DNA of 53,416 nt from Bathymodiolus heckerae thiotrophic gill symbiont (GCF_900128515.1 NZ_FQTP01000003.1:1-53416); one strand, 5' to 3'; counted from the stretch's first letter, positions 14,297-25,234 are shown. Notes: generated by a model from the sequence alone, not told the origin. Numbers and translations: made by a program.

Positions 14297-16330
14297 CTAG
14301 CTTAAGTGAGAAACATCTGCTACTGACAAAAACAAAGACCTTATCCAATTAATAAGATTCAAACGTGCTGCCTTAAGCTGCTCGTCTTTTGCATTGACCA
14401 TTACCTCATCAAAGAAAGTATCAATACTAACTTTAAGCGCGATCAACTGCTGCATATTATCAATATAGTTTGTTGACTTGGTAAGCTTGGCTTCCACTAG
14501 TGTTGCTGCCTCAAATAAAGCCTTTTCAGCCGGCTCTACCAAAATTGACAAACTAACCTTTGTAGATAGGTTTTGATGATCTTTAAGCATATTAGCAATA
14601 CGCTTGTTAGCTTCAATCAAGCTGGCTGAAGCCTCATCCTTGGTAAAAATGTCCAACGCTTCCACGCGAAGATGGAAATCAAATGGTGATTCTGGCTGAA
14701 CTGCTAATACCGCCTCAAACGCTTTGGCACTGAGTTTTTGTTCTTTGTAATAAGCGCGTAAACGATCCATCATAAAAGTGTAAATTACTGGTGCACAATC
14801 TTTATTCACATCAGTTGAATGAGCTGACAACGAGGCTGAGATTAATGCTTTAAGATTTAGCTTAAGCTTACTCTCCACCATAATTCTCAATAAACCTAGT
14901 GCCATTCGTCGCAAAGCATACGGATCTTTAGAGCCTGTAGGGCCTTGGCCAATACCATAAATTCCTGTAATTGTATCTAGCTTATCAGCAATGGCAACAA
15001 CCAAACCTTCTGGTGTTGACGGCAATGTATCGCCTGAAAATCTTGGGTGATAGTGCTCACTAATAGCAGTTGCAACTGCAGAGCTCTCGCCATCATTTAA
15101 TGCATAGTATCCACCCATTACACCCTGTAGATCAGCAAACTCACCCACCATTTCAGACACTAAATCAGTTTTACATAATAAGCCTGCACGTTTTGAATCT
15201 ATTTCATTAGCACCCATCATGCTGGCAATAGAACCAGATAACTCTTCAATACGCTTGGCCTTATCACCCATTGAGCCTAATGATTTCATAAATAGCACTC
15301 GGTCAAGTTTTTCTAAACGAGACTCTAAAGTTTGACATTTATCTTGATCCCAGAAAAATTCTGAATCAGCCAATCTTGGATGAATAACACGCTCGTTGCC
15401 ATCGATGATAACTGAAATTTCACTGGATTCAATATTAGCAACCGAGATAAAACTCGGCAATAATTTGCCATCTGAATCAAGCATATGGAAATATTTTTGA
15501 TGAGATTTCATTGCTGAAATTAACGCTTCTTCTGGCACAACTAAAAATGATTCACTAAAGCCGCCTGAAAAAGCACATGGATACTCAACAAGCGCGCACA
15601 CTTCACTTAAAAGTGCTTCATCGATTACGGCTGTTGCTTTATTGTCATTAGCCACTTTTGTGACTTGCTGGCGAATCATTTCTTTTCTAAGATTAAAATC
15701 AACTTCAATCTGCGCTTGATCCATCATTGTTTGACGATAATCTTTCGCCTGATCAATGGTAAACTTTTGCTTGCCTGTAAATCGTAATCCACGAGTTGTG
15801 TTGCCCGCAGTCAAACCCGTAATAGTTGCTTCAACAATTTCACCACCCAGTAACATCACTAGCCAATGGGTAGGTCGCACAAACTGCATATCTGAGCTTC
15901 CCCAGCGCATCGGTCGAGCAATTGGAATATTTTTGATAGCCGTATCTACAACCACCTGCAACAGACCTTTAGTTTCTAGACCTTTTTGCTCTTTACTAAA
16001 AAAGTAATAATCTGCTTTACCAAAAGACTTTTGTTGTAGATCAGATTTTGATACACCACATGATTTTGCAAAGCCATCAACCGCTTGATCTGGCGCACTA
16101 ACCGATGGGCCTTTACGCTCAATAATTTGATCTTCTTGCTGCAACTCTAAGTCATGCACTAATACTGCCAAACGACGCGGCGTTGCAAATGATTCAACAG
16201 ATGAAAAACTCAACTTTAAGCTTTTTAGCTCATTAACAATATTATCTGTTAATGCTTGTGAGAGTTTTGGTAATAACTTAGGTGGCAGCTCTTCTGTACC
16301 AAGCTCCAATAAAAAATCTTGTGTTTTCAT
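14297..16330 (-). CDS. glyS: Glycyl-tRNA synthetase beta subunit
   Basis: A 677-residue GlyS of usual length. It starts [16 protein letters not shown] and contains the signatures [31 protein letters not shown] and [15 protein letters not shown]. The C-terminal region is an anticodon-binding domain. With GlyQ it makes the alpha2beta2 bacterial glycyl-tRNA synthetase. glyQ is not adjacent; it is at 30986 on the other strand. The gene follows minC by 11 bases. Confidence 0.97.
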   Translation of the reverse strand: MKTQDFLLELGTEELPPKLLPKLSQALTDNIVNELKSLKLSFSSVESFATPRRLAVLVHDLELQQEDQIIERKGPSVSAPDQAVDGFAKSCGVSKSDLQQKSFGKADYYFFSKEQKGLETKGLLQVVVDTAIKNIPIARPMRWGSSDMQFVRPTHWLVMLLGGEIVEATITGLTAGNTTRGLRFTGKQKFTIDQAKDYRQTMMDQAQIEVDFNLRKEMIRQQVTKVANDNKATAVIDEALLSEVCALVEYPCAFSGGFSESFLVVPEEALISAMKSHQKYFHMLDSDGKLLPSFISVANIESSEISVIIDGNERVIHPRLADSEFFWDQDKCQTLESRLEKLDRVLFMKSLGSMGDKAKRIEELSGSIASMMGANEIDSKRAGLLCKTDLVSEMVGEFADLQGVMGGYYALNDGESSAVATAISEHYHPRFSGDTLPSTPEGLVVAIADKLDTITGIYGIGQGPTGSKDPYALRRMALGLLRIMVESKLKLNLKALISASLSAHSTDVNKDCAPVIYTFMMDRLRAYYKEQKLSAKAFEAVLAVQPESPFDFHLRVEALDIFTKDEASASLIEANKRIANMLKDHQNLSTKVSLSILVEPAEKALFEAATLVEAKLTKSTNYIDNMQQLIALKVSIDTFFDEVMVNAKDEQLKAARLNLINWIRSLFLSVADVSHLS

Positions 16331-16341
16331 AATAGTTAATA

Positions 16342-17055
16342 TTAAATAATTTGGAATCGAAGTTGGTCATTAACCAAATCGATTATAACGGAACGAGTGT
16401 AAAGTTTTGTTGGCACTACATCAAATTTTTTGTATACACCAGCAATAGACACCAATTCTGCATTAAATTTTTGTACAAAAATCGTAGCTTTGTCGTCACC
16501 TTGAATGCCGGCAAATAAACTACCTTGAACCTCTTTATAAGCTGATATAGAGCCAAAAGACATAATATCAGCACCTGACTTAACCCTTTCTAATAAAACC
16601 AAATCTCTATCGCTTGCAATCACTTGCTGAAATGAATAGACCTTGTTGGTAATAATTTTTGGCGCTTGATAAGTTTTATCTTGATGTGGATTGGGCGCAT
16701 CAACTGCTGGCCGCTGAATTTCCTGAACTTTAATTTTGCTTTTGCTACTAGGCGATAATGATTTTCCAAAAACCGCCAAACCAGAAAATTTAGCAAAATC
16801 AATCAATTCTTGCTTGCGTGAGCGAATACCCACAGCAACCATTTCATTTTGCGCCAAAATTTCAATCAGCACAGCTAAATCATTAGCCTGAAAATTACGA
16901 CTCTCAATTTCCAAGATAACCGGTGCATGTTGAAATTGTGCTTTATTATTTCTAGCAAGTAGATTGATTTCTTCAACCAATACATCGGTATTATTGGTTA
17001 AAACCCTTAATGTGTATAAGGCTTCTGTCTGAGTAATAACTTCAATTTTATTCAA
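16342..17055 (-). CDS. minC: Septum-site determining protein MinC
   Basis: 237 residues. The C-terminal domain has the MinC beta-helix signature [20 protein letters not shown], followed by [13 protein letters not shown]. The N-terminal domain (about residues 1-105) is the FtsZ-inhibiting part. MinC prevents Z-rings at the poles through MinD. minD and minE, which normally follow, are not here; glyS is next. The start overlaps the stop of the Xre/ParS-like gene by 4 bases. Confidence 0.93.
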   Translation of the reverse strand: MNKIEVITQTEALYTLRVLTNNTDVLVEEINLLARNNKAQFQHAPVILEIESRNFQANDLAVLIEILAQNEMVAVGIRSRKQELIDFAKFSGLAVFGKSLSPSSKSKIKVQEIQRPAVDAPNPHQDKTYQAPKIITNKVYSFQQVIASDRDLVLLERVKSGADIMSFGSISAYKEVQGSLFAGIQGDDKATIFVQKFNAELVSIAGVYKKFDVVPTKLYTRSVIIDLVNDQLRFQII

Positions 17056-17471
17056 CTACGCCACCCTTGTGTGCAATCAAGAAAATGCCAAACACGAGTC
17101 ATGCCCGATTCACCGCTAAGCATAAGTTCTAAAGGGGTTTTGTGTTTGAATTTTTTAACATTACGCTTTAACCAGACACTCGCATATTCTTTATTGGTTG
17201 GAAATGTTGTACCTAATGATTCATCGATACCTAGAATCATTTTTGCGCGTTTGACCATATCATTATCAAACTCAAATGCTTTATCGCCACGGCGATACAT
17301 GTATAGATGTCTTGGCTTTAGCACTTCTTCAAGATCTAAAACATTTAGCTGCTGAGCATCTTCAAGCTTCCAATTTTCTAAAATCTGACAAAGCTGAAAA
17401 GTTAGCTGGTTTTTTTCATCATCGTTTAAATCAATGCTAATTTCATCGATATTGGTTTTATTTGGCAGCAT
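17052..17471 (-). CDS. Xre/MbcA/ParS toxin-binding-domain protein (DUF2384), no toxin partner
   Basis: 139 residues. The last 50, with NKEYASVWLKRNVKKFKHKTPLELMLSG and the end WHFLD, match the MbcA/ParS/Xre antitoxin C-terminal domain that binds RES-type toxins. No RES toxin gene is adjacent, and an N-terminal Xre HTH is not obvious. It sits between tolA (1-base overlap at 17471) and minC (4-base overlap). Its role is therefore likely not a classic toxin-antitoxin pair. It may be a domesticated regulator in envelope and division control. Inference only. Confidence 0.75.
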   Translation of the reverse strand: MLPNKTNIDEISIDLNDDEKNQLTFQLCQILENWKLEDAQQLNVLDLEEVLKPRHLYMYRRGDKAFEFDNDMVKRAKMILGIDESLGTTFPTNKEYASVWLKRNVKKFKHKTPLELMLSGESGMTRVWHFLDCTQGWRS

Positions 17472-18424
17472 TAATTTACTCTAAAGTGGAATAATATTTC
17501 ACGATCAAATACGCTTTTATCAGGCGCATGCGGTAAAGGTGAAGCTTTATAAACTGCGCGCTCAATAGTTTCTTTAAAAACTCTCTCTTCTGCGCTATTG
17601 CTAATATTGCAAGATTGTATGTTAACACTTTGCACTTTACCGTTTAGATCTTGCAGGATGTAAACATCACACCCCCAATGATCCTTTGCACTTTTTTTGG
17701 GGCGCCATTTTTCTTTCACTCTTGAAGCAATTTGATTAATGTAGTTTGCTTTTAACTCATTTAATATGTCTTCTTGAGCAATAGATCTTTCTTGATCTTC
17801 CTCAGCTTGAATTTCTTTCTTTAAAGAGCGGTTATCTTGCTCTTTTTCAAACTTATTAGCTTCGGCTTGGCGCTGATTTTCAATTTTTTTCTTATTCTTT
17901 TCAGCAGCATCGGCTTTTCTTTGTGCTTCTTTAGCCTTCTTTTCAGCTAGTTTTTTCTTCTTCACTGCTTCTTTTGCTTTTTTCTCAGCAACTTTCTTTG
18001 TCTTTAATGCTTGCTGGATTTTTTTCTCAGCTATTTTTCTACTTTTTTCGGCTTTCGCCTTAGCTTGTTTTTCTTTTTTGGTTTTGGCTTTTAATTTTTT
18101 AAGACGCTGTTGCTCTTTATAGCGTTCGTTTTCAACGCGTTTTTCTGCACGCTTAAGCTCTACCAAACGCTTTTCACGCTTTTGTTTGATATCAATCAGA
18201 CGCTGCTTTTCTCTTTTTATTTCAGTTAGGTCGATGGTTACTGCTTTAGGCACTGCGGTACTAGAAGATTTTGCTGACTGCTTTGGAATTTCCCAGCGCT
18301 GAACATTGGTAAATACCAAGCCGATAACCAAAGCCACGTGTAATACAATTGCCGCCCAAAAAGCAAACGGATGTTTTTTTGCGATTTTTGGTAGTTTGAT
18401 TTTTTTAATTAAATCGGCTTTCAT
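17471..18424 (-). CDS. tolA: TolA
   Basis: 317 residues. An N-terminal membrane segment (about residues 22-42) is followed by a long Lys/Glu/Ala-rich helical domain (about 65-215). The C-terminal TolA domain III has YINQIASRVKEKWRP, WGCDVYILQD and HFRVN, with two Cys. TolA spans the periplasm and links the inner-membrane TolQR motor to the outer-membrane Pal/TolB system for envelope constriction. tolB and pal do not follow here. Confidence 0.95.
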   Translation of the reverse strand: MKADLIKKIKLPKIAKKHPFAFWAAIVLHVALVIGLVFTNVQRWEIPKQSAKSSSTAVPKAVTIDLTEIKREKQRLIDIKQKREKRLVELKRAEKRVENERYKEQQRLKKLKAKTKKEKQAKAKAEKSRKIAEKKIQQALKTKKVAEKKAKEAVKKKKLAEKKAKEAQRKADAAEKNKKKIENQRQAEANKFEKEQDNRSLKKEIQAEEDQERSIAQEDILNELKANYINQIASRVKEKWRPKKSAKDHWGCDVYILQDLNGKVQSVNIQSCNISNSAEERVFKETIERAVYKASPLPHAPDKSVFDREILFHFRVN

Positions 18425-18873
18425 TAGTTTTCAGCCGATTCAGTAACAATACCAACCTTATCAACGCCCTGCTTTTGTAAGAATGACATCAGTGATACAA
18501 CAGAGCCGTAGGCTACATTTGCATCACCTCGTACAAATACTTTCATACTTGGATAGATTTCTAATCGAGCACTGACACGTCCAGCAATAATACCAAGTGG
18601 CAACCTCTCACCCTGAGCAACATCAGAATCATCTTCATTTAGTGAATTAATAAAATATTCACCATCTTTGTTGATGGTGATAATGGTTGGCTGCTGTTCA
18701 GTAAAATCAACCATTTGGGCATCTGCCGTTGGTAAATCCACTTCAATACCTTGTTCAATAATTGGCGTTGTCATCATAAAGATAACTAACAATACCAACA
18801 TGACATCGATATACGGCACAATGTTGATGCTTGCATCAACACTAGGTCGGCGACGTTGTGGTAATTCAATCAT
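18424..18873 (-). CDS. tolR: TolR
   Basis: A 149-residue ExbD/TolR protein with one N-terminal membrane segment. It has the motif NIVPYIDVMLVLLVIFMMT, including the essential Asp in the membrane, and a C-terminal periplasmic domain ending GVDKVGIVTE. It is a motor subunit with TolQ. It overlaps tolA by one base. Confidence 0.96.
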   Translation of the reverse strand: MIELPQRRRPSVDASINIVPYIDVMLVLLVIFMMTTPIIEQGIEVDLPTADAQMVDFTEQQPTIITINKDGEYFINSLNEDDSDVAQGERLPLGIIAGRVSARLEIYPSMKVFVRGDANVAYGSVVSLMSFLQKQGVDKVGIVTESAEN

Positions 18874-18882
18874 GAGTCAAGC

Positions 18883-19551
18883 TTATTTTTGTCTTTGGAA
18901 AGTAACAAACAACTCTTCCACAAAAGACGTGTATTTGTTATTAATCTCGCCCACTTGTGTAATTAATCGATTGTAAGCAATGGTTGCTGGAATCGCTGCA
19001 AATAGACCAAATGCTGTAGCAATCAGTGCTTCAGCAATACCCGGCGCTACAATTGAAATCGTTGCTTGCTTAACAGAAGCAAGGCCAATAAAAGAATGCA
19101 TGATTCCCCATACTGTACCAAACAAACCGATATAAGGACTTGATGAAGCAATCATTGCTAGCACACTTAAACCATGATCCAAGCGATCTACTTCATTATT
19201 AACCGCTGTGTTCATTGAACGATAAGCACGCTCAGAGTTCATTACCAAAGCTTGATTTGAAGCCGAAGTGGAGTGGGTGAATTCACCATAACCGGCGTCA
19301 AAAATATGCTCCATAGGGGTGTGATTAGACACTTGATCAGGAATTTGACCATGTAATAAAGCCAGATCTGTATCTGCTAAAAAGTTATTATGAAAACGCT
19401 TAACATCTTTATTAGCATCCATCAGCACCTTCTTTTTAGACATGATAATCGTCCAAGAATAGATACTCATTAACACTAGGATAAACATAACCACTTGCAC
19501 GACAAAACCAGCGCTAAGAATTAGGCTTAAAATTGATAAACTATTGTCCAT
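18883..19551 (-). CDS. tolQ: TolQ
   Basis: A 222-residue ExbB/TolQ protein with a first membrane segment at about residues 10-35. Two more flank SSPYIGLFGTVWGIMHSFIGL and GIAEALIATAFGLFAAIPA, the conserved pore-forming helices. It is the proton-channel part of the TolQR motor. Overlap with ybgC by 11 bases shows the common ybgC-tolQRA operon. Confidence 0.97.
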   Translation of the reverse strand: MDNSLSILSLILSAGFVVQVVMFILVLMSIYSWTIIMSKKKVLMDANKDVKRFHNNFLADTDLALLHGQIPDQVSNHTPMEHIFDAGYGEFTHSTSASNQALVMNSERAYRSMNTAVNNEVDRLDHGLSVLAMIASSSPYIGLFGTVWGIMHSFIGLASVKQATISIVAPGIAEALIATAFGLFAAIPATIAYNRLITQVGEINNKYTSFVEELFVTFQRQK

Positions 19552-19942
19552 TTATTTTCTCCAGAATGTTGCTTGGAATTGCACTTGGCTTAAAACTTTG
19601 TGCATTCAAACAGGCAACGGTAATTTGTGCTTTAAATAATACCTTATTTTGCTTAAGATCCTTGATTTTCTGCGAAAAAATCAAGCTAGCATGTCGAGTT
19701 TTTTCCACTTCGGTATGAATACTAATTAAATCGTTAAAACGAGCAGGTGATAAGTAATCTGCCTGAATAGATTTAACCGCAAAAATAATATTTTGCTGAA
19801 TGATTAATTGGTCCTGTTCAAAGCCCATCTCGCGTAAAAACTCACTTCGACCACGCTCAATAAATTTTAGATAATTGGCATAATAAACCACGCCACCACT
19901 ATCGGTATCTTCGTAATAAATCCTAACCTGTAAATCACTCAT
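19541..19942 (-). CDS. ybgC: Tol-Pal system acyl-CoA thioesterase YbgC
   Basis: A 133-residue hot-dog thioesterase with the active-site motif YYEDTDSGGVVYYANYLKF and catalytic Asp. It hydrolyses acyl-CoA and is always linked to tolQRA, with a proposed role in phospholipid metabolism. It overlaps ruvB by one base and tolQ by 11. Confidence 0.95.
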   Translation of the reverse strand: MSDLQVRIYYEDTDSGGVVYYANYLKFIERGRSEFLREMGFEQDQLIIQQNIIFAVKSIQADYLSPARFNDLISIHTEVEKTRHASLIFSQKIKDLKQNKVLFKAQITVACLNAQSFKPSAIPSNILEKINGQ

Positions 19943-20964
19943 TAAAACAAATCTTGGTGATTAGAGGATGTTGCTACACCTAAATGCTCATAAGCCAACT
20001 TAGTTGCACTTCGCCCACGAGGGGTGCGATGTATAAAGCCCTGCTGAATTAAATATGACTCAACCATATCTTCTAAAGTGCCTCGTTCTTCACCAATGGC
20101 AGTCGCCAAAGTATCAAGACCAACAGGTCCACCTGAAAATTTATGAATCATAATTGACAAATAATCACGATCAAGTTGCTCTAATCCTAGTGCATCCACC
20201 TTCAAAATACTCAATGCTTCATTGGCAATTTGCTGATGAATAATGCCATCTGTTTTTATATCAGCAAAATCTCTAACACGACGCAACAAACGGTTGGCAA
20301 TTCTTGGGGTGCCACGTGAACGCCTGGCTATCTCGTACGCACCACTTGATTCAATTTCAATGCTTAATATTTTGGCAGAGCGCTCAACAATCACTTGCAA
20401 GTCTTTATTATTATAAAATTCCAAACGCTGAACAATGCCAAAACGATCACGCAGTGGTGAGGTTAGCATGCCGGCGCGCGTAGTTGCACCAATCAAAGTA
20501 AAGGGTGGAAGCTTAAGTTGAACTGAGTGTGCAGCTACACCCTCTCCAACCATAATATCAAGCTTAAAATCTTCTAAAGCTGGGTAAAGAATCTCTTCAA
20601 CCACTGGATTAAGACGATGAATTTCATCAATAAACAAGACATCATAAGGCTCTAATTTCGTTAAAATTGCGGCTAAATCACCCGAACGCTCTAGAACTGG
20701 GCCAGATGTCTGTTTTAATCCTGCACCCATTTGATTGGCAATAACATTGGCTAGCGTGGTTTTTCCAAGCCCTGGCGGACCGTAAATTAAGCAATGGTCA
20801 AGTGCATCACCACGCTTTTTAGCCGCCTCAATAAAAAGTGCCATTTGAGATTTGACATCGTCTTGTCCAATATATTCAGACAAGGTATCCGGACGAACAG
20901 AAGTTATAACAATATCTTCGCTACCCTGATCTGTTCCGCCTACTAAAGAATCTTCTTCTATCAT
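19942..20964 (-). CDS. ruvB: Holliday junction helicase RuvB
   Basis: A 340-residue AAA+ motor with Walker [11 protein letters not shown], Walker B DEIHRLN, sensor/arginine finger region SPLRDRFG and the C-terminal winged helix ([13 protein letters not shown]). It drives branch migration with RuvA. It is the first gene of the ruvB-ybgC-tolQRA-minC-glyS run. The usual partner ruvA is not in the window. Confidence 0.98.
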   Translation of the reverse strand: MIEEDSLVGGTDQGSEDIVITSVRPDTLSEYIGQDDVKSQMALFIEAAKKRGDALDHCLIYGPPGLGKTTLANVIANQMGAGLKQTSGPVLERSGDLAAILTKLEPYDVLFIDEIHRLNPVVEEILYPALEDFKLDIMVGEGVAAHSVQLKLPPFTLIGATTRAGMLTSPLRDRFGIVQRLEFYNNKDLQVIVERSAKILSIEIESSGAYEIARRSRGTPRIANRLLRRVRDFADIKTDGIIHQQIANEALSILKVDALGLEQLDRDYLSIMIHKFSGGPVGLDTLATAIGEERGTLEDMVESYLIQQGFIHRTPRGRSATKLAYEHLGVATSSNHQDLF

Positions 20965-21003
20965 GCTAATTTAATGAATTTTTCAATCATTTTAACTTAA
21001 GGG

Positions 21004-21519
21004 TTAATCCAAAATAGGGGTTATTTCTTTCAATAAGAGTTTGACTTTTATGGGTTTTCTTTGATGTGTCAACCTAACTACTTTAGCCACACTTGTTTCT
21101 CTATATGGCCCATATTTACTAATAATAACCTGCCAGTTATCGTCAATATTTAGCTGATGCAGAAATACTATATCTGCAAGTTTTTGTAAAGGGAAGTGCC
21201 AGCCTAGTTCTTGATCCATCCATTGCTTTAAACTCAATGATGATATATTTCCATCAATGTACAAGCCACCCACTTGTGAAATAATATTAACCTGACCTAA
21301 GCCCAAAGCTCCAGTTAACGCTAAATCAAACGCCTGTTGTTGAAACTTAATTTTAAAACTAAAATTTTGAGCCTTGTCCTGTGTAACAACACCGATACGA
21401 CCCTTTAGCTGCCACTCACTAGGAATATCGCTAGATATTATCACCTGTTGTGGGTAAATTGGCTGGGTAGCACAACCTTGTAGAATGAGTAAAAAAAATA
21501 GTGTTAAAAGCCGTTTCAT
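21004..21519 (-). CDS. lolB: Outer-membrane lipoprotein receptor LolB
   Basis: About 171 residues with a lipoprotein signal (LQGC) and the LolB pattern of SEWQLKGRIGVVTQD, then FSFKIKFQQQAFDLALTGALGLG. LolB accepts lipoproteins from LolA and inserts them in the outer membrane. Two ATGs four codons apart could start it; I prefer MKRLL as the typical signal. It is divergent from hemA, a conserved gammaproteobacterial arrangement. Confidence 0.88.
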   Translation of the reverse strand: MKRLLTLFFLLILQGCATQPIYPQQVIISSDIPSEWQLKGRIGVVTQDKAQNFSFKIKFQQQAFDLALTGALGLGQVNIISQVGGLYIDGNISSLSLKQWMDQELGWHFPLQKLADIVFLHQLNIDDNWQVIISKYGPYRETSVAKVVRLTHQRKPIKVKLLLKEITPILD

Positions 21520-21578
21520 AAGTGGACACATTCTAACATTAAGCTCAATAGCTAGTGCCTAAAAAAGCTCTACTTAGG

Positions 21579-21584
21579 TATAAT
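21579..21584 (+). promoter_or_regulatory. -10 element of the hemA promoter
   Basis: A perfect TATAAT (in AGGTATAATC) lies 33 bases before the hemA start. The -35 region is weak. Confidence 0.55.
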
Positions 21585-21616
21585 CAAGCGCTTATTTATA
21601 TTTGTTATTTGGGTTT

Positions 21617-22867
21617 ATGTCACGCATTGCTATTTTAAGTGTTAACCACGCAAAAGCGCCAGTTGCAGTGCGTGAGCGTGTCGCATTTTCACCCAACCGA
21701 CTAACCGAAGAGTTACAAAAATTAAATACCATCGATGGTATTGAAGCTTGCGTTATTTTGTCTACTTGTAATCGTTCAGAAATTTATACAGTTGTCAATG
21801 ATGACAATGCTAAAGAAATTTTAAGCAACTACCTTGCAAAAACACACGATATTCCTAGAGCAGAAGTCGACCCTTATTTGGTTTATTTTGAAACAGATGA
21901 TGCGTTATCACATATCTGCAATGTTGCTTGTGGATTAGACTCATTAGTACTAGGTGAGCCACAAATTTTAGGCCAATTAAAAGACGCATACCACGCTGCC
22001 AAACAAGCTGGAACTTTGAATAAAAAATTAGAAAAGCTATTTCAACATGCTTTTTCAACTGCTAAAAAAGTTCGTACAGATACTCAAATTGGATTGTCAC
22101 CTGTGTCTATTGCCTATTGCGCTGTCAAACTTAGTGAAAAGATTTTTTCTGATTTATCAGAACAAACAGTTCTACTAATTGGTGCCGGAGAAATGATTGA
22201 GCTCTGTGCTCAACACCTCAATCAAAAAGGTGTTCGAAATATGATCGTTGCCAATAGAACCATTGAAAATGCCAAAAAAATTGCCGAACAGTACGGAGCA
22301 CAGTCAGTCAGTCTCAAGCAATTTTCAAGCGTTATTCACCAGGCCGATATTATTATTTCATCAACAGCTGCGTCGGTACCCATTATTGGCAAAGGCTTAA
22401 TTGAAAGCGCACTCAAGCAGCGCAAGCATAAACCAATGTTTATACTTGATATTGCCATCCCAAGAGACATCGAGCCTGAAGTTGGTCAGCTGAATGATGT
22501 TTATCTTTATACTATTGACGACTTAGAGCAAGTAGTGAGCGACAATATTGGCTCGCGCGAAAAAGAGAAAGTGTTAGCACAAGAGATTATCATTAAACAA
22601 TCGCAAGTTTTTAACAAATGGCTGTCTATTTTGCCAAATGAGCAGCTGGTTCAGAGTTATCGAAGTAACGCCAATCAGATTAAAGAAGATGCAGTAGAAG
22701 ATGCTTTAAAACGTCTTAAAAATGGTGGTGACAGCGAGCAAATTATTAAGAAATTAGGCGATCAATTAACCAATAAAATACTTCATACTACTTTTAAAAA
22801 CATTAAACAAACTTCTCACACTGATTTAGACCAGTGCAAAGGCTGTATTCCAAATATTAAAAAATAA
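21617..22867 (+). CDS. hemA: Glutamyl-tRNA reductase
   Basis: A 416-residue HemA. The catalytic Cys is in [10 protein letters not shown], the NADPH domain contains [11 protein letters not shown], and a C-terminal dimerisation domain ends LDQCKGC. It reduces Glu-tRNA to glutamate-1-semialdehyde, the first step to heme. An upstream in-frame ATG would add five residues; [11 protein letters not shown] is the family start. The stop overlaps the prfA start (TAATG), as in other gammaproteobacteria. Confidence 0.97.
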   Translation: MSRIAILSVNHAKAPVAVRERVAFSPNRLTEELQKLNTIDGIEACVILSTCNRSEIYTVVNDDNAKEILSNYLAKTHDIPRAEVDPYLVYFETDDALSHICNVACGLDSLVLGEPQILGQLKDAYHAAKQAGTLNKKLEKLFQHAFSTAKKVRTDTQIGLSPVSIAYCAVKLSEKIFSDLSEQTVLLIGAGEMIELCAQHLNQKGVRNMIVANRTIENAKKIAEQYGAQSVSLKQFSSVIHQADIIISSTAASVPIIGKGLIESALKQRKHKPMFILDIAIPRDIEPEVGQLNDVYLYTIDDLEQVVSDNIGSREKEKVLAQEIIIKQSQVFNKWLSILPNEQLVQSYRSNANQIKEDAVEDALKRLKNGGDSEQIIKKLGDQLTNKILHTTFKNIKQTSHTDLDQCKGCIPNIKK

Positions 22868-23958
22868 TGAACGAATCCATTCTTACCAAATTAGAACAAA
22901 TGTCCATGCGTCTTGAGGAAGTTGGCGCCATGCTCAGTGATCCAGATGTTGCTAGTGATGCAAAAAAATTTAGAGAGCTATCTATTGAATATTCACAACT
23001 AACACCAGTCAATGACCAGTATCAAGAATACTTGTTAACGGTAGAGAATCTTGAAGATGCCAAGATGATGCTTGAAGAGGATGATGCTGAAATTAAGGCA
23101 ATGGCTAAAGAAGAGATTGGCGATGCTAAACAAAATTTAGAGCGTCTAGATCTTGATCTTAAAAAATCTTTACTACCTAAAGACCCTAATGACTCACGCA
23201 ATATTATTGTCGAAATACGTGCAGGTGCCGGTGGTGATGAGGCCTCTATTTTTTCTGGTGACTTGTTTAGAATGTATTCTCGCTACGTAGAAAAACAAAA
23301 ATGGCGGGTGGAAATCATGAGTTCAAATGCGGGTGATCATGGTGGTTACAAAGAGATTATTGCACGCATTAGTGGTACCGATGTTTATTCAAAACTAAAA
23401 TTTGAATCAGGCGCTCACCGAGTTCAACGTGTACCAGAAACTGAATCTCAAGGTCGTGTACATACTTCAGCTTGCACAGTTGCAGTAATGCCAGAAGTTG
23501 AAAATATTGAAGAAGTTAATATTAATATGAGTGACGTTCGTGTTGATACTTTTAGAGCTAGTGGCGCAGGTGGTCAGCACGTTAATAAAACCGACTCTGC
23601 CGTTCGTGTTACCCATATTCCTACGGGTACAGTAGTTGAGTGTCAAGATGGTCGTTCACAACACAAAAATAAGGCTCAGGCAATGTCTGTACTTGCATCC
23701 AGAATTTTGGATGCACAGCAACAAATCCAACATAAAGAACAAGCATCAACCCGTAAAGAGCTTGTTGGTAGTGGTGACCGCTCTCAAAGGATTCGTACTT
23801 ATAATTATCCGCAAGGACGCATTACTGACCATCGAATCAATCTAACTTTGTATAAGTTGGCAGAAATTATGGAAGGTGATTTAGAAGCAATTATCGAACC
23901 ACTGGTTGTCGAGCAGCAAACCAACCAGCTAACTGAACTAAACGATGCATTGGCTTAA
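22867..23958 (+). CDS. prfA: Peptide chain release factor 1
   Basis: A 363-residue RF1 with the stop-codon reading loop VPETESQG (PxT form) and the GGQ motif in [10 protein letters not shown]. It releases peptides at UAA and UAG. It is coupled to hemA by one-base overlap. The methyltransferase prmC that usually follows is absent, replaced by the convergent znuB gene whose stop codon abuts. Confidence 0.98.
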   Translation: MNESILTKLEQMSMRLEEVGAMLSDPDVASDAKKFRELSIEYSQLTPVNDQYQEYLLTVENLEDAKMMLEEDDAEIKAMAKEEIGDAKQNLERLDLDLKKSLLPKDPNDSRNIIVEIRAGAGGDEASIFSGDLFRMYSRYVEKQKWRVEIMSSNAGDHGGYKEIIARISGTDVYSKLKFESGAHRVQRVPETESQGRVHTSACTVAVMPEVENIEEVNINMSDVRVDTFRASGAGGQHVNKTDSAVRVTHIPTGTVVECQDGRSQHKNKAQAMSVLASRILDAQQQIQHKEQASTRKELVGSGDRSQRIRTYNYPQGRITDHRINLTLYKLAEIMEGDLEAIIEPLVVEQQTNQLTELNDALA

Positions 23959-24747
23959 TTAGCTTACTCTTCTTGGTAGTAATTGCGAGATTACAAATAA
24001 TACGCCCAAGGCAATAACAATCATTGGGCCTGTGGCCAAATCATAAAATATTGACGCACTCAAACCCATTAGTACGGCCGCAATAGAGATACCAATTGAC
24101 TGTAGAGCCATACTTGTTGGTGTGTGTGCAAACATTCTAGCAACTGCTGGTGGGATAATTAACAACGAAGTAATTAACAACACACCAACAATTTGTACAG
24201 AAACCGATACAGTTAGTGCGATCATCAACATAAATAATAACTGATAAGCTGTACGATTAAGCCCTTGAGAAACGGCTAATTCTTCGTTCAATGTAAGCAA
24301 TAATAAGCGCTGCCAAAATACCATCAACAAACCTACTACAATAATCAACACGGTATAAATCCAAATAATATCTAGATTGGTGATTGATAAAATATCACCA
24401 AATAACAGCGAGAAATAATCTGTATTCGCGCCACCTACAATGCTCAAGACTACAATACCTAGTGATAATGCTAGATGAGAAAATATACCCAATATAGCAT
24501 CATTTGATAAGATTTTTCTTTGCTGTAAAACAACAATTAGTCCTGCAAAAATTACACCAATAACCACTAAGCCAGTATGAATACCTAAGCCAGTTGCCAA
24601 TCCTAAAGAAACACCCAACAAAGCTGAATGGGAAATAGACTCAGAAAAATAACTCATACGCTTCCAAATCACAAAACAACCCAACGAGCCCGCAATAACG
24701 GAAATTCCGAGCGCTGCAATCAGCGCTCTAACAATAAAATCATCCAT
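23959..24747 (-). CDS. znuB: ABC-3 family metal transporter permease (ZnuB-like)
   Basis: 262 residues with about eight membrane helices. It has the ZnuB-type start IAGSLGCFVIWKRMSYFSESISHSALLG and the late region IVGVLLITSLLIIPPAVARM. It carries zinc (or manganese/iron in relatives) across the inner membrane. The ATPase (znuC) and binding protein (znuA) are not adjacent. It lies 16 bases after fur, so it probably shares its transcript. Confidence 0.9.
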   Translation of the reverse strand: MDDFIVRALIAALGISVIAGSLGCFVIWKRMSYFSESISHSALLGVSLGLATGLGIHTGLVVIGVIFAGLIVVLQQRKILSNDAILGIFSHLALSLGIVVLSIVGGANTDYFSLLFGDILSITNLDIIWIYTVLIIVVGLLMVFWQRLLLLTLNEELAVSQGLNRTAYQLLFMLMIALTVSVSVQIVGVLLITSLLIIPPAVARMFAHTPTSMALQSIGISIAAVLMGLSASIFYDLATGPMIVIALGVLFVISQLLPRRVS

Positions 24748-24763
24748 GATTAGTACTGTTTAA

Positions 24764-25171
24764 TTATTGACAATCTTTACACAGGCCATATAAATATAAG
24801 CAATGATCTGTTAATTGATAGCCGTATTTTGTTGCAATGTCATGCTGATGCTGCTCAATCACTTCATCATTAAATTCATCAATCTTGCCACATTTAATAC
24901 ACAATAAATGATCATGGTGTTCTGCATTCGACAACTCATACACACTTTGACCGTTATCAAAATTAAGCTTATTGATCATACCTGCTTCTTCAAACTGAGT
25001 TAATACTCGATAAATTGTTGCTACACCAACCTCTTCACCTTGCATTACCAGTGCTCGGTAAATATCTTCAGCACTCATATGGTGTTTTTCAGCCTTCTCT
25101 AAAATCTCTAAAATTTTAAGTCTAGGCAGGGTTACTTTCAGGCCTGCAGTTTTTAAATCTTGAGCATCCAT
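24764..25171 (-). CDS. fur: Ferric uptake regulator Fur
   Basis: 135 residues with the Fur signatures LKVTLPRLKILEILE, GVATIYRVLTQFEEAGM, HHDHLLCIKCGKIDEF and LYLYGLCKDC. It carries the metal-binding His/Cys of true Fur rather than Zur. Fe(II)-Fur represses promoters with boxes such as those at 1591, 7356 and 8626. It is divergent from bamE, the usual gammaproteobacterial context. In the minus-strand unit znuB follows, which is more typical of Zur. Confidence 0.95.
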   Translation of the reverse strand: MDAQDLKTAGLKVTLPRLKILEILEKAEKHHMSAEDIYRALVMQGEEVGVATIYRVLTQFEEAGMINKLNFDNGQSVYELSNAEHHDHLLCIKCGKIDEFNDEVIEQHQHDIATKYGYQLTDHCLYLYGLCKDCQ

Positions 25172-25234
25172 ATTCTCATCCTTGAGGTAAAATCAGTTAA
25201 ATAATTCTTAATCATTTTAACCAATTAATTACAA

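Noticed and set aside
16620-16802. 60-residue minus-strand frame inside minC
   Set aside because: It overlaps minC in another frame and has no domain or ribosome site.
17052-17471. Active toxin-antitoxin pair
   Set aside because: No RES or other toxin is adjacent; neighbours are tolA and minC.
25172-25234. Fur box in front of fur itself
   Set aside because: Only a half site (AATCATT) is seen and the other arm does not pair, so autoregulation cannot be claimed.
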